Assembly (NCBI RefSeq): GCF_027595985.1
Contig: NC_073307.1
Coordinates: forward strand, 48,958,509 to 49,022,508
Origin: Sorex araneus
Lineage: Eukaryota > Chordata > Mammalia > Eulipotyphla > Soricidae
Reading direction: 5' to 3'
Length of the DNA: 64,000 nucleotides
A model generated the notes under the pieces. It was not told where the DNA came from, did no database searches, and saw only the letters and a program-made list of their open reading frames with translations. Each line of letters opens with the position of its first letter. The first letter of the stretch is position 1. Positions 32,272 to 43,885 of the stretch are shown here, piece by piece. Position numbers and translations under genes: made by a program.

Positions 32272-32557
32272 TCAATTATGTTTAACAAGGTCACTGTCAC
32301 TGTCATTCTGTTGCTCATCAATTTGCTTGAGTGAGCACCAGTAACGTCTCCATTGTGAGACTTCTTGTTATTGTTTTTGGCATATTGAATACGCCACGGG
32401 TAGCTTCCCAGGCTCTGCGGTGCGGGTGAGATACTCTCGGTAGCTTGCTGGGCTCTCTGAAAGGGGCGGAGGAGTCGAGCCTGGGTCGACTGCGTGCAAG
32501 GCAAAAGCCCTACCCGCTGCGCTATGGCTCCAGCCCCCTCAATTATGTTTAACAAGG
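32272..32557 (-). mobile_element. SINE2, antisense, perfect 19-bp TSD
   Basis: tcaattatgtttaacaagg at 32,272-32,290 and 32,539-32,557. The body, 32,291-32,538, is a full long-form copy ending in a tRNA-like head. This clean case defines the element's two ends. Confidence 0.95.
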
Positions 32558-33372
32558 CAGAGAGCCCACACAGATTTGGGGAAAGGGAGAAAGAGAAGGT
32601 GTGAGCCAAGGCAGTAAGAGTGATCATCTTGAGTTGCCAATTCCTGTTATTTTCTTCTCTGTTCATCTGGACTTCTCTTTTTCTCAACATAAGAGCCACT
32701 GCACAATTTTTCAAATGCAAAGGGAAGAGAAAATTAAAAAAAAAAAAAAGATTCCAGACAATGATTACAGTGAAAGAACCAGGGTCAGCTGCGTGCAAGG
32801 CACCGGAGAAGCCCAAGGCAACCCCTTGACGAAAACCAGCCGGTCTCTCCTTTCTGGCTGGCAGCCGACGACTGTCCTCATGTTTGCATGACTGTGACCC
32901 TGTGCCTGTCTGCCCCGTGTTGCAGCCACGGACTCAGCCTCAGAGCAGAGAAACCCTCCCTCCCACAGCGCGCAGTAACTCTGCTGTCCTTAGCGCGAGA
33001 GGCATCTTTGCCAGATGCAAACGCAGAGGCGCGCTAATTGCTTCTTGTTGTTACTCTCAACCTACAAAAAAGCAAGCAGAGTGCACCTCAGGGGCCAGCG
33101 AATCGGCTGGCGGCTGGCGGAAGACATTCCCGCTTCCCTGCCGAGAAAATGAGCTTCTGTGGCCGCCTTCCCTCCTCCTTCCCCGTGCAGTGCTGCTAGT
33201 CTCTCTCTCCAGCGCCAGGCTCTGAGCCTGTCTTCCAGAGTAACAACAACCACACCCCGTGTGTTGGCCAACAAAACCTCTCCCAGCACCTCATACGTTT
33301 TTTTTCTTTTTTTTCTGTTTCTTTTTTTTTCTTTTTCTTTTTTTAATTTGAGCTACAAATTAAAGCTACAAA
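32558..33372. other. Unique region, possible conserved non-coding element
   Basis: 32,985-33,070 ('gccagatgcaaacgcagagg', 'gcgctaattgcttcttgttg') has an octamer-like and homeodomain-like composition. No coding exon was recognised. Confidence 0.35.
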
Positions 33373-33617
33373 TTAAACCATAGCACAGGGGTAGGGCGTT
33401 TGCCTTTCTCGAGGCCAACCCGTGTTCAATTCCTCCGCCCCTCTCGGAGAGCCCGGGAAGCTACCGAGAGTATCGAGCCCACGCGGCAGAGCCTGGCAAG
33501 CTACCCGTGCATATTGGATATGCCAAAAACAGTAACAATAAGTCTCTCAATGAGAGACGTTACTGGTGCCCGATCGAACAAATCGATGAGCAATGGGATG
33601 ACAGTGACAGTGACAAT
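33373..33617 (+). mobile_element. SINE2
   Basis: 'ataccatagcacaggggtag'-type head, then 'ctctcggagagcccgggaag', 'gtgcatattggatatgccaa' and 'gatgacagtgacagtgac'. Confidence 0.88.
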
Positions 33618-33774
33618 TTGAGCTACACCCAGCGATGCTCAGGGGTTACTCCTGGCTCTGCACTCAGGCATCACTCCTGGCAGGCTCAGGGACCATAAGG
33701 GGTGCCGGGCATCGAACGCTGGGTCAACTGCATGCAACGCAATAGCCTTCGCCACTGTGCTATCGCTCCAGCCT
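33618..33774 (-). mobile_element. SINE, antisense
   Basis: 'cccagcgatgctcaggggtt', 'gccgggcatcgaacgctggg' and 'ctatcgctccagcc'. Confidence 0.87.
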
Positions 33775-33824
33775 GGCATCAGAACCTCTTGGCTGCAGGA
33801 ACCCGGTGGCAGGAACCCTTTCTT

Positions 33825-33915
33825 TCGGGTGATCCCCTGCACGCAGACGACCTGGATTTGATTCCCCAGCATCCCACAGGGTCCCCTGAGCCAGGAGTAA
33901 CCCCTAAGCAGAAAG
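33825..33915 (+). mobile_element. SINE fragment
   Basis: 'gacctggatttgattcccca' and 'cccacagggtcccctgagcc'. Shortened. Confidence 0.65.
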
Positions 33916-34289
33916 TACTGAGTCTTGGACTTTCTGGAGTCTGGAGAAATCTGGGGTGTCTGTAAGGGGGCCCCAAGCTTTCAGATCACAACGAAGCCCT
34001 TTCCGAGACTCAGGGCTCCTTAGCCTGCAGTGAGCCCCTTAAGCTGGTGTTCTGGTGTTTTCTCGTTCTGTCCCGGCCCATACTTGGCAATGATGCTGAC
34101 AGAGATCAGGCGAGACAGGAGTGACAAGGCTCCTTCTAGGCAGTGAGCCCGACCCAAAATACCACACCCCCACTTCTGCTCCCTATCCACTGTTTTCTCC
34201 CTACAACATTTGAAGCTGATTTTTAAAATGACTCCATGCTTGACTCAGCGTCTAAGCTTTACTTTTGCTTTGGGGAATATAAAATGTTT
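33916..34289. other. Unique sequence
   Basis: Nothing recognised. Confidence 0.45.
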
Positions 34290-34412
34290 GCTTTGGACAG
34301 TGCTCAGGGGTTGCTCCTGGCTCAAGGAACCCCGTGGGATGCCAGGAATTGAACCCGGGTCGTCTGCGTGCAAGGCAAGTGCCCTCCCCCTGTCCCATTG
34401 CTTCAGCTGGCC
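34290..34412 (-). mobile_element. SINE, antisense, shortened
   Basis: 'cagtgctcaggggttgctcc', 'gatgccaggaattgaacccg' and 'cattgcttcagc'. Confidence 0.78.
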
Positions 34413-35247
34413 CTGGTGTCCAGGCTTTCAGGAGTAAGGAAGTGCCCTTTGGACAGAAGCTGTCCGGGCAAGCAGGTGGACCAATATCCTCCATGGCACC
34501 AGCCTTCCTCTACGCTGCTGGAGTGTCCAACCTCACGTGCAGAGTCTCTGTGGTACAGCCCCCACACTCCCATCTGCTGATGCTCTGAGTTGAGGTCCAG
34601 TCCCACCAGAGATACCCCGGCTCGACCCCCGTGCCCTGGTCCCTCATTTGCAGGGACCCACCAGCTCCAGGGCAACCCCACACTGCAAGGCCCCAACAGT
34701 CCCTCAGCCTCCCAGTCTGGAGGTGCAGCCCCTCTGCCCGGCCACACCTTAGCGGCTCAGCCTGCCCGGGGCCTCCTGGGGGGCCTCCCTCAGGCCTGAC
34801 TTGTTCTCCCATGCCCGGGAGAACCTCTCTATTTCTTCTGGAACTATCTTCTCTCACTGCCTGCCTACGTGTTATGGTCAGCTGAAGCGGGCTGATGGGC
34901 ACCAGAAACCCCAATGCTCTTTCACCCTGTGACCAATGACTCGGAGCCTGGCATTGGTACCAGTGCCCGGCAGGATGCCCAGTGATGCTGATGGTGTGGA
35001 CACTGCTTCCTCCACGCCATTATGATGACTTCCAGCCCAGGGGCTGAGCCCAGCGCCTGGAGCCAAGGTTTCCTCTGCAAAGGGCTAAGTGAGAGGGCGG
35101 GCGGGGAGGTGGGTAAACAGGGAGGGCAGAGAGGGAGGGACACGCAGGGTGGCCTGGCCCTGAGATTTCAAGGCTGGCCACATTTTGCCCCTGCCTCTCC
35201 ACGCACACCCAGGTCCACAAATATTGCATGAGAAACTTCATTCAAGG
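34413..35247. other. GC-rich unique sequence
   Basis: No gene or repeat recognised. Confidence 0.45.
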
Positions 35248-35328
35248 GGTCAGAGAGTTAGGACACTGGGGAGGGTACTTGCCTTGCATGCAGCTAACCA
35301 GGGTTTGATCCCCAGCATCCCATAGCAT

Positions 35329-35378
<50 letters not shown>

Positions 35379-35468
35379 CCCCTGAGCACTGCCAAGAGTG
35401 ATCTCTGAGCACAGAGTCAGGAGTAAGCCCTGAGCACAATCAAGTGTGGCCTCAAAACACAAAAACTT
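35248..35468 (+). mobile_element. SINE with an internal (AC)n expansion
   Basis: Head and B-box ('agggtttgatccccagc') precede 35,330. The second half ('ccctgagcactgccaagagt') resumes after about 24 AC units (35,331-35,378). The repeat replaced the 'catatggtcccct' region. Confidence 0.88.
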
Positions 35469-35474
35469 GGTTCA

Positions 35475-35655
35475 AGGGGTTGGAGTCATAGCATAGGTGC
35501 CAGAGTGTTTGCACCCAGCCAACGTGAGTTCGAGCCTCAGCATCCCACCTGGTCCCCCAAGCCTGCCAGGAGTGACCCCTGAGTGCAGACCCAGGAGTAA
35601 GTCCTGAGCACCACTGAGTGTGGCCTCAAAACTGAAAACCAAAAATAAAAGTTTT
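35475..35655 (+). mobile_element. SINE, diverged
   Basis: 'ggggttggagtcatagcata', 'gtgagttcgagcctcagc' and 'gagtgtggcctcaaaactga'. Confidence 0.8.
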
Positions 35656-36821
35656 AAAAATCAGTTCAGATGTTCCATTGAACTATTTCCCAAAGGTTGA
35701 CAGAAAGTTGAGTTGACTCAAACAAAGGCAATCCGCCATTCCAACCACATGCCCGGTTTATTCGAGAGCCAGGCAGTGGGCAGTGAGGGGGCAGAGGTCT
35801 CTGGGGGTGACCACCGTCCTGGCTGCAGGGACACGGGGCAGGCACCAGCCCACTGGCTGGAAATCATCATAATGGTGTGGAGGGGAGGTGTGGCCCATCT
35901 CCTGCACCCATGCCCCATGTCACAGGTCACCTTCCATGGAGCTTCTTCCCAAAACTCTGCTATTCTGGGCTACCAACACCGGTGCCCACGTGTTTCCCCA
36001 TCAGCCGCAGAGATGTGGACACTCTGAAGCCCCCAGCACACTCAAGACACTTGGGGACAGCTCGGGACACAGTGTCTGTTTCCTTTCCAGTCCGGAGTCT
36101 TCCATGGAGAGAATCATTTGCCTGCATCTGTTCTGTTGAGGCGTGCGGGGGTCTCCCAAGGGGTCCTCAGCAGGCCTGGGGGTTCCTCCTGGCAATTCTC
36201 AGACAACTGGACTGGATGTCCAGGGTATGTGAGGGCTGGAGGGACACTCCTGGACCTTCTGGGGGACCTCTCCCAGGAGAGCTGGGACTGGACGTTGGGA
36301 TGCCTGCGGACATGCACCCCAGCCCTCTGAGCCTCTCCTTGGCCTGGTATCTTTGGTGGAATGCCACCCCTTTGTTTGTCTTGTCTCCTTGGAACTGTTC
36401 CTGGGGGAGGCTGCAGTGTGTCCCCCAAACAAGGCCCCGGCATAATGCTGGTCTCATCGTGGTGTGTACGAGGCAGGCCTGAACCCATCCTGGTTCTCTG
36501 CTGAGGCAGCCACGATGGAGCCAGGACTAGAGCAAGAACTGGGGTCACAGCCCAATCCCTGTGGGTCTCCAAGGCCTTCCGGGAGTCCCTCAGCCCCTCC
36601 CAGGGACCCTCTCCCCTCCAGGCTCTCCCCACAGTGGAGGCGAACCAATGGTTCAGCTTCTGCCACCCAGTTCCTGGGGTGGGGGGCTCCTGGTACCCAG
36701 TCCCTCCTGCACTCTGCAGATCTCCCCACTCGAAATCCACTTCATTTGGGTGTACCACCTTCCTGCCAGGACCCCCGTGTGCACCATCGCCTTCCCAGGA
36801 GAGAAACCAAGGCTGGCTTCA
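35656..36821. other. GC-rich unique sequence
   Basis: Long open frames occur on both strands (for example 36,114-36,758), but there is no recognisable product and no shared strand bias. I see no gene. Confidence 0.45.
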
Positions 36822-36985
36822 GTGCTTACTTCATCTTGGGGGCCACTCCCAGCAGTGCTCAGGGCTACTCCCTGGCTCTGAGCTCAGGAATCACTCCTGG
36901 AGGAGCTCGGGGGATCCAATGGGGTACCAGGGATCGAACCCAGTTTGGCCACATACATGCGAGACAAGTGCTGGACTCTCTCTCA
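36822..36985 (-). mobile_element. SINE, antisense
   Basis: 'cagcagtgctcagggctact', 'ggtaccagggatcgaaccca' and 'ctgagctcaggaatcactcc'. Confidence 0.85.
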
Positions 36986-37311
36986 GCTCCCTCAGTGCTG
37001 TGTGCGCCCCCGCTGTGCTGGCCTTGCAGGAGCGGCAACTCTCTGCTGCATTTCCTATTTCTCCCTGCTGCTTATCTTTCTCACCAAGGTCCAGGATTTC
37101 AGCGCACATCCACGTTGTCATGGCTACGGCCACTATGTTGTCTCTGAGCTGCAACTTTGCTGAGTGGTCCCTTCATCCATGACCTCTGTCTCTGGATTGG
37201 AGAGTCCAGGCAACAGTCCACTGCTTGACATTGCCAACAAGGCCGCAATGAAGAGTGAGGTTCTGGGCCACGGTTGGGGGAGAGGGGAGAGAGGGCACTT
37301 CCCTGGGTTGC

Positions 37312-37728
37312 ACAGAGAGCCATGGAGCCACTGAACCACAGAACTGGCAAGCCCAAGCAACTGCTGAGCCACATAACCACTGAGCCACAGAGCAACTGAG
37401 TGAGAACCACTGAGCCACAGAACCACTGACCCATGGATCCACTGAGCCACAGAACTGCTGACCCATGGAACCATTGAACCATGGATCCACTGAGCCACAG
37501 AACTGCTGACCCATGGAACCATTGAACCATGGATCCACTGAGCCACAGAACTGCTGACCCATGGAACCATTGAACCATGGATCCACTGAGCCACAGAACT
37601 ATTGATTCATGGAACCACTGAGCCAGGGATCCACTGAGCCACAGAACTATTGATTCATGGAACCACTGAGCCAGGGATCCACTGAGCCACAGAACTGTTG
37701 ATTCATGGAACCACTGAGCCATGGAAAC
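37312..37728 (+). repeat. 48-bp minisatellite made of 16-bp subunits
   Basis: ggatcc recurs at 37,435, 37,483, 37,531, 37,579, 37,627 and 37,675: exactly 48 bp apart, six units. Each unit is three related 16-mers (actgagccacagaact, gctgacccatggaacc, attgaaccatggatcc). Before 37,435 the 16-bp pattern continues in less regular form. Two variants of the higher-order unit form two blocks of three. Confidence 0.95.
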
Positions 37729-38756
37729 CACTCCGCAGACACATCTTCACTGCATGATGAGGAACACAGTTGTGCCCGCCCCATCTGCTCCTGGCAGCCC
37801 TCCCCCAGGTTTGCTGCCCCCAATCTTTGCCAGCACTCGGCATTACCCGGCTTTCTACTCTTGCCAGCCTACTGCGCCTCCGTGGGTCTGATGTTGCCAC
37901 TTTGTCTCTTGCTGATGAGTAATGACCCCTGTGGGCATCTCCTCAAACATATGTGGATTTCTCGTCCATCCAGGATCCATCACGTACTTTGGCACTTTCT
38001 CTCCTTGTGGGTTGTTCTCTCTAGTCCCCAGGAATTGCTGGCAGGTAGTTCAGGAATACCAGCGAATTCAGCCCAGACTTTTGTTTCTCACCTGCGTTAG
38101 TACATGGAAAAAGACTAACCTGCCACCCGATGACAACTACGAGTTTGAAAATGGTTCATTCGGGCTCAATAAAACTGAGCCATGATTCTCACAGACTTTT
38201 TCTCTCAACAGCAATTACACTTTCTACAGACCCAGTGAAGATGTAATTTCCATCACCTCCCGGTGAGTTCAAACTTTGCACAAACTGAACACAGTTAATG
38301 AAGGGGTACTTGGTCCGTGATGGGTACTTTGCAGATGCCACAATGTTTCCCAACAAGGTGGCAGAGGGGCACATGTGCAACAAGCCTTATTTACAGCAGA
38401 TGCACTTCTGCTTCCTGCTTTCGTAAATAAGCATGTTTGTTGGTAAGGTGCAAAGCGAAGCGTGTGGCTGAAAAAGCCTGTTGTGAAGCTGTCGAACTGT
38501 CTGCATATGACAAACTGTTCTCGATCACCCCCACCACTTTCCTCAGCAAAATCAGTTTGTTACTGTAGTTAAGAGCCACGGGAACGTGGCTGGGATGGGT
38601 GGGGGTGGGGGTGTTAGTGGCACCATCGTTGGAACCGTTATAAGAGAAATCCCCAGGTCTCTGTGCCTTCATTCCTCCAGTGAGTCTTCTAGACGGTAAA
38701 GAGAGAACAGGACAACCTGAATCTGTAATGCAGGAGAGCAAGGGGGAGGAGGGGGT
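37729..38756. other. Unique sequence, no gene recognised
   Basis: Several short frames (for example around 38,095-38,185 on +) look superficially protein-like but have no recognised family, splice context or conserved length. Confidence 0.35.
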
Positions 38757-38930
38757 GTGCTGGAGCTATAGCACAGTGGGGAGGGAGCTTGTCTTACACA
38801 TGGCTGACCTGCCACCGATCCCACGCACCCATAGGGCCCCCAGAGCCCCACCAGGAGTGATCCCTGAGCACAGAGCCAGGGGGAATCCCTGAGCACTGGC
38901 AGGTGTGGCCTCCAAACAAACAAACAAAGC
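38757..38930 (+). mobile_element. SINE, diverged
   Basis: 'gtgctggagctatagcacag', 'agggccccca' and 'gcaggtgtggcctccaaaca'. The B-box is eroded. Confidence 0.8.
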
Positions 38931-38949
38931 TATGATAATTGAGTACTAA

Positions 38950-39095
38950 CATTGTGTGTGGGGAGATAGGATGGGTTCAGGCATGTGGCTTACATGTAGA
39001 TGACTATGGTTTATGGTCTGAGCCCCAATATCACATATGGCTTCCTGAAGAGTGGAAGACCACCGATGGGTTTGACCCAAACTCCAAAAAAAAAT
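38950..39095 (+). mobile_element. Very old SINE
   Basis: 'gggttcaggcatgtggctta', 'ctgagccccaatatcacata' and 'gtttgacccaaactccaaaa'. Confidence 0.5.
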
Positions 39096-39325
39096 TGGGG
39101 TGACATTGTCCCAGTTGAAGGATGAGTCTTCTGGTTTTCTCATCAGTGTCATTATCTATGCCGTATTCATGTGGACCATGTGTGATCAACCGGACAGCAA
39201 AGACCTCTTGTCTCAGAATCATTCCTAAAGCTGTCCTGTTTTGTTTGTGTGCCTGGTTGTTTCTAGAAAGAAGTGTTTTTCCCAGGGAAAGACACAAGCT
39301 GCTTTACAAAGCTGCTGACCTACTT

Positions 39326-39462
39326 GGTCACAGCAGAGAGGGCACTTGCCTTGTTCAACCCCCAGCATCCCATAGGTGCCCAAGCACCACCAGTTGTAAT
39401 TCCGGAGCAGAAAGCCAGGAGTAACCCCTGCTGGGTGTTGCCCCAAAACACAAAAAATTAAA
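39326..39462 (+). mobile_element. SINE, shortened
   Basis: 'ggtcacagcagagagggcac', 'cagcatcccataggtgccca' and 'ttgccccaaaacacaaaaa'. Confidence 0.75.
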
Positions 39463-39464
39463 AG

Positions 39465-39810
39465 GGAAGCACTTGCCACAAACTGGCAGGGCCTGGGGGG
39501 TGGCAGTTAGAATAGAGAAGGTACCACCATGATAATGATGGTTGGAAATGAGCTCTGGACAAAAACTGAGTGATGAAAGGGAGTAAAGAGATATGCATGG
39601 TAACCTCTCAGTGTCTGCACTGCAAACTGTAATACCCAAAAGGAAAGAGAGAGGAGGGTGGGAGGGAGAGAGAAAGAAACCGGAGACATTGATTGGTGGG
39701 AACTGCCACCCGAGAAGGGATGAATATTGGAACATCGTATGACTGAAACAAGGTCATGAAAAACTTTGTAACTTTGCATCTCAAGGTGATTCAATTTAAA
39801 AAAATACAGG
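39465..39810 (+). mobile_element. L1 3' UTR (third subfamily)
   Basis: 'ccaccatgataatgatggtt', 'tctcagtgtctgcactgcaa', a polypurine stretch, 'atgactgaaacaaggtcatg' and 'ctcaaggtgattcaatttaa'. This intact layout is the reference for the pieces at 18.0-20.9 and 22.3-22.9 kb. Confidence 0.85.
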
Positions 39811-40435
39811 CGCTAAAGCCTTAATACTTTTATTTCTAGAAAACTAAGTCATTTAAAATGTTAATTAAAGCTATAGTATGTACTTATATTTTTATTAAAA
39901 ATATAATGAGTATTTAAAAAAGGAAGAGTGAAATTAAAATGTCCACATTTTCCTTCATGGATTTTTCAGAATTCTCAGTAGTCCCATAGAAAATTATAAA
40001 GATGTGTTCTTTCACCTTAGATAAAGACAGATTCTAAAAATAATTAGGCTTGTACAACATGGCTTTGGGGTCTCTAGTTGGACTTATGATGGTTTTGCTG
40101 TAATGACGTAGAGATGCAAAGGCTCTATCTGAAGAGGTGTCTGATCAGAGGAGGATGTAGGACCAGTGAAAAGGGGCCGGCTCCCCCCTTCTGCCTGAGA
40201 GCTTCTGTGGGGTCAGAGAGTTTAGGCAAGTCCAAAAGACTTGTGGGAGGCAAGAGTTCAGTGTTGGAATGAGCTCTGAGAAGAAGCTCCTCTTGGATGT
40301 TTCCTCTCCTTTCATGCTCACAGAGCCACCAGCTTCCAGATGCTTCCGTCCACATGTCACTGGAGTGATCTAAAGAAATCACAGAGGCAGAAACACATTT
40401 TTAATGATCGTGTTTCATTTATCTATCACTTGGAT
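39811..40435. other. AT-rich then unique sequence
   Basis: Nothing recognised. Confidence 0.45.
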
Positions 40436-41150
40436 AGACAGATGGATGGAGACATGGATGCGTGGATGGATGGACAGAGAGATAGATGGATAGCTGGATG
40501 GATGATGGAAAGATGGTTGGATGGATGGATGGATAGATGGATGGATGGGTGGGTTGGTGTATGTATGTATGTATGTATGTATGTATGGATGGATGGATAG
40601 ATGGATGGATGGGTGGGTTGGTGTATGTATGTATGTATGTATGGATGGATGGATGGATGGATGGATGGATGGATGGATGGATGGATGGATGGTTTGATAG
40701 ATGGATGTATGGGTGGGTGGATGTATGTATGTATGTATGTATGTATGTATGTATGGATGGATGGATGGATGGATGGATGGATAGCTGGATGGATGGCTGG
40801 ATGGATAAGTGAGTGGATGGATGGATAAATACATGTGTGATTGGATGAGTGAGTGGCTGGGTGAGTGGATGGATTAATGGACAGAGAAATGGATGTGTGA
40901 ATATATACATGAGTGACAAGTGGGCAGATGACATATGGAAGGGTGGACAGCTTGATGGATGGGTGACTGAGCTGATGGGTGAACAAATGGGTGAATGGGG
41001 GAGGGCTGTATGAATGGGTGGGTGATAAACAAATGGGTGACTGAGTGACAGATGAGTGGGTGAACAGTGAGATTAATGGCCGGAGAGACCATAGATAGAT
41101 AAATGGGTGGACTGACAGATACTGGGTGGGTGGATGGGTGAGAGGTTTGC
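40436..41150 (+). repeat. (GGAT)n / (GTAT)n compound microsatellite
   Basis: Dense GGAT and GTAT tetranucleotide runs at 40,436-40,870, decaying into imperfect GGTGAATG-like repeats to about 41,150. Confidence 0.95.
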
Positions 41151-42384
41151 CACAGCAGGAATCTGATTGGACATAATTCTAATAATCCCTGGAATGCCAT
41201 TGTCCTCACACACCTGCTATCTTCAGGACAGGCCATCAGGATGAATACACGGGAGAGCGAGCAAGTGAGGCTGGAACTCACAGGACAGCCCGGAGCCTGC
41301 ATCTACTCCAAAGACGACTTGAACATGGGGGACACAGCTGTCCCTGCATGCCCTAGGACACTGCCTCAGAGTGGGAGTGGACTCCCTCTGTCTCCTGGGA
41401 CCGAGGAGTAAAGAACAGGTTGGGGTGGGGGTGGGGGGTGCTGGGAACAGTGAACAGGCCTTGAGGAACAAATGGGGAAATTCAGAGTCGTCAGCCCAGA
41501 TTCCAGAATTTTCTACTCCAGACAAACACTCAAAAGGAGATGGATTCGGTGGATTCTGCCCTCCGTGCATCCAGGGAACAGACCCCCTCACAGCGTACCC
41601 TGGGAACCCTCACCTCCAAGGCCAGAGGGACGCTGCCCGTGACCACGGACACAGCATGGGGCTCGGGTGCTGGGACTCACACCTTTGTGGACTCTGCACC
41701 CCCCTGACATGTTCCAGCACAGCGGACCACCACTGACAGCACCTCCCAGCCCCCGCCCCCCACCCCACGGCTGGGTCTGCGGCAGGGTCTGGGTGAGGAG
41801 GGGACCTCTGACCCCCAAGCAGGATTCCTGAGTGCCCTGGAGAAACCAGGAGCCCCTCACCTGTAACAGAATCCAGGGTGGGCAACCCCTTGGAGACCCC
41901 CAAGCCTTGCTCCTCACACCCCAAGTCTCAGGATGTGGGATCCACCCTGGCTAGTGACCCATGAACGTCCCTCTGAGCCGGAAGTGGCTCATTTTCCTTC
42001 TGTCTAGACCCACGCCATGGATGCTGGGATGGGGCTGGGGGTGTCAGAGGCCATGATGGTTCTTTTTTGGGGGAGAGGCCCTGATAATGCCTCTCCTCTC
42101 CCCCTCTAACCCCCTGCCAAGGCTTCCCTCCCCCTGGCCCACCATGCCTTGGTAATCAGGAAACACGAAGTCCAAGAGGAAATCCCTGGTTCCTGCACAC
42201 AGGTCAGACTTGGCCGCGGGAGATGCCAGCCTGGCACGCTGTGCCCAGCAGAGACCAATCTGGACAGTGTCCTGGGGAGTTGGGGTCTGCCGGCTTCTCC
42301 CCACCCCGCCCCATTTCTAAGGCGAGCGAGCCTTGCTGCCACCAGCCCCCCCCAGCCCCCTTTCCCCTCCCGGCCTGCCTCATC
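41151..42384. other. GC-rich unique sequence
   Basis: No gene or repeat recognised. Confidence 0.45.
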
Positions 42385-42620
42385 TTCACAGTTTTCTCTG
42401 AATTAAGCTCAGAATTATCTTTGTTTTTATCACATTAAGTTCCCACGCCTCTCAGCGGCACAGCCCATGAAGTCCGCCCTGCATCTTTAAACAGGAACAA
42501 CAGATTTCAGGTCAATTAAAAATTCATTAAAATGCAAATGAGTTTGTCCTACGTATCTTCTTTTCCCCCCCTCCCCCTCTCTTGCTGATGACGCTGCCAT
42601 GTGACTTTGGATACATAAGA
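42385..42620. promoter_or_regulatory. Candidate conserved non-coding element
   Basis: An AT-rich island in GC-rich surroundings, with stacked homeodomain-type words (tcaattaaaaattcattaaa), a perfect octamer ATGCAAAT (42,532-42,539) and TTTGTTTTT. It has no repeat signature. An enhancer role is inferred from composition only. Confidence 0.35.
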
Positions 42621-43037
42621 GGCTCTGCTGTGGCCAGCCCAGCCCCCAGCTAGCACAGAGAAGACCCTCCTCCCCGGGCCCTTCTCCCCTCCCTGCCCCC
42701 CTTGCCTGGGAACTGAGCTCCCACCTGGCCTTCCCTCGCTCGGGCTCCGATGATAAACGCTACCTATTCTTCAGCAATTCTACCTCACCCAACAATGCAA
42801 TTTATCTCAGGGGAAACAACTCTCGGACAAAAATAAGCCACTCTGCACCCGGCCCTCCTGTCTTCTCTGGGTCACGAGCGCCGGAAACTCTCTGTGCTGG
42901 CCAGAAATGATCTGGGACAAGGCGCCCCACCCACCCACCGCTGCCAGTCCCCTCCCCCCCAAGTGCTCCTGCACCAGAAACCTCTGCCCAGACACAGCAC
43001 AATCACAGTGCGCTTTTTGAGGAAATAGCTACCAACT
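42621..43037. other. Unique sequence
   Basis: Nothing recognised; may continue the preceding candidate element. Confidence 0.4.
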
Positions 43038-43235
43038 TTTTTTGGAGGTGGGAGGTTAGGTCAGGGTAGGGTGGGGGGCGAGTGCTACATTTAGTGCCGG
43101 TGCTTATGGGCTCTGAGCTCAGGAGCGCCCCACCCCCGCCCTGGCAGTGCTCAGGGGTCGCTATGCTGCGTGCCAGGGATGGAAGCCAGGTTGGTCCCTG
43201 GCAAAGCAAGTGCCCTCTCCGCCTAACTGAGTGTC
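43038..43235 (-). mobile_element. Old SINE, antisense
   Basis: 'ctctgagctcaggagcgccc', 'gccagggatggaagccaggt' and 'gcaagtgccctctccgcct'. Confidence 0.6.
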
Positions 43236-43409
43236 CTGCTCCTCAGCGCAAAGTCCCCTCGGTCCAGGACACACCGGGGCTTGGCCTGCCACCAGCACTG
43301 CTCTGAGCAGCCACCTGGGTGCACGCCTGCTGCGGTCAGGGCAGCTTGGAAACCTGGGACCCCAGGACTTACCCTGGTAAGATTTGCAGCGCTAGGAGGA
43401 AGACGATCT

Positions 43410-43612
43410 AAATCTGCCTCCTGGGGCTGGAGTGATAGCACAGCGGGTAGGGCATTTGCCTTGCACGTGGCCAACCCAGGTTCGATTCCCAGCATCCCAT
43501 ATGGTTCTCTGAGCACCGCCAGGAGTAATTGCTGAGCGCAGAGCCAGGAGTAACCCCTGTGCATTGCCGGGTGTGACCCAAAAAGTCAAAAAAAATACAA
43601 ATCTGCCTCCTG
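43410..43612 (+). mobile_element. Sor-type SINE, 14-bp TSD
   Basis: aaatctgcctcctg at 43,410-43,423 and 43,599-43,612. Full-length, near-consensus copy. Confidence 0.94.
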
Positions 43613-43734
43613 AGCCCCATTCCTGGTCTCTCAGCCCCTGTGCCCTGGGCCAGGCATGCCGTCGCGGTGGCCCCGGGTTCCAAGCACCCCACGCCCCAGG
43701 CGGGTGGCCCCTGCATTTCCATGCAGCCCCGCCT

Positions 43735-43885
43735 CCACGTTTATTAGGAGCCTCTAATTTCAGAGCACACAGCCGGGAAGTTGGGGAAACACGTCTTAAT
43801 GGAGAACTAATTAATGTGCTATAGTTATCTCGTTACATGCCAATTAAACGCCCAAATATTCTTTTCTTCTCAGATAAAGGAGAGG
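43735..43885. promoter_or_regulatory. Candidate conserved non-coding element
   Basis: AT-rich, homeodomain-like words (ctaattaatgtgctatagtt, ccaattaaac) between GC-rich flanks. It has no repeat signature. Function inferred only. Confidence 0.3.

Noticed and set aside
37099..37731. 210-aa minus-strand frame with a 16-aa tryptophan-rich repeat
   Set aside because: The 48-bp minisatellite period keeps the frame open. There is no leader, splice context or known family.
37922..38383. Possible degenerate coding fragments on both strands
   Set aside because: Short protein-like stretches, but no family was recognised and no splice sites or consistent frame were found.
40415..40986. His/Pro/Ile-rich or Met/Asp/Gly/Trp-rich frames of 140-186 aa
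   Set aside because: Translations of the GGAT/GTAT microsatellite.
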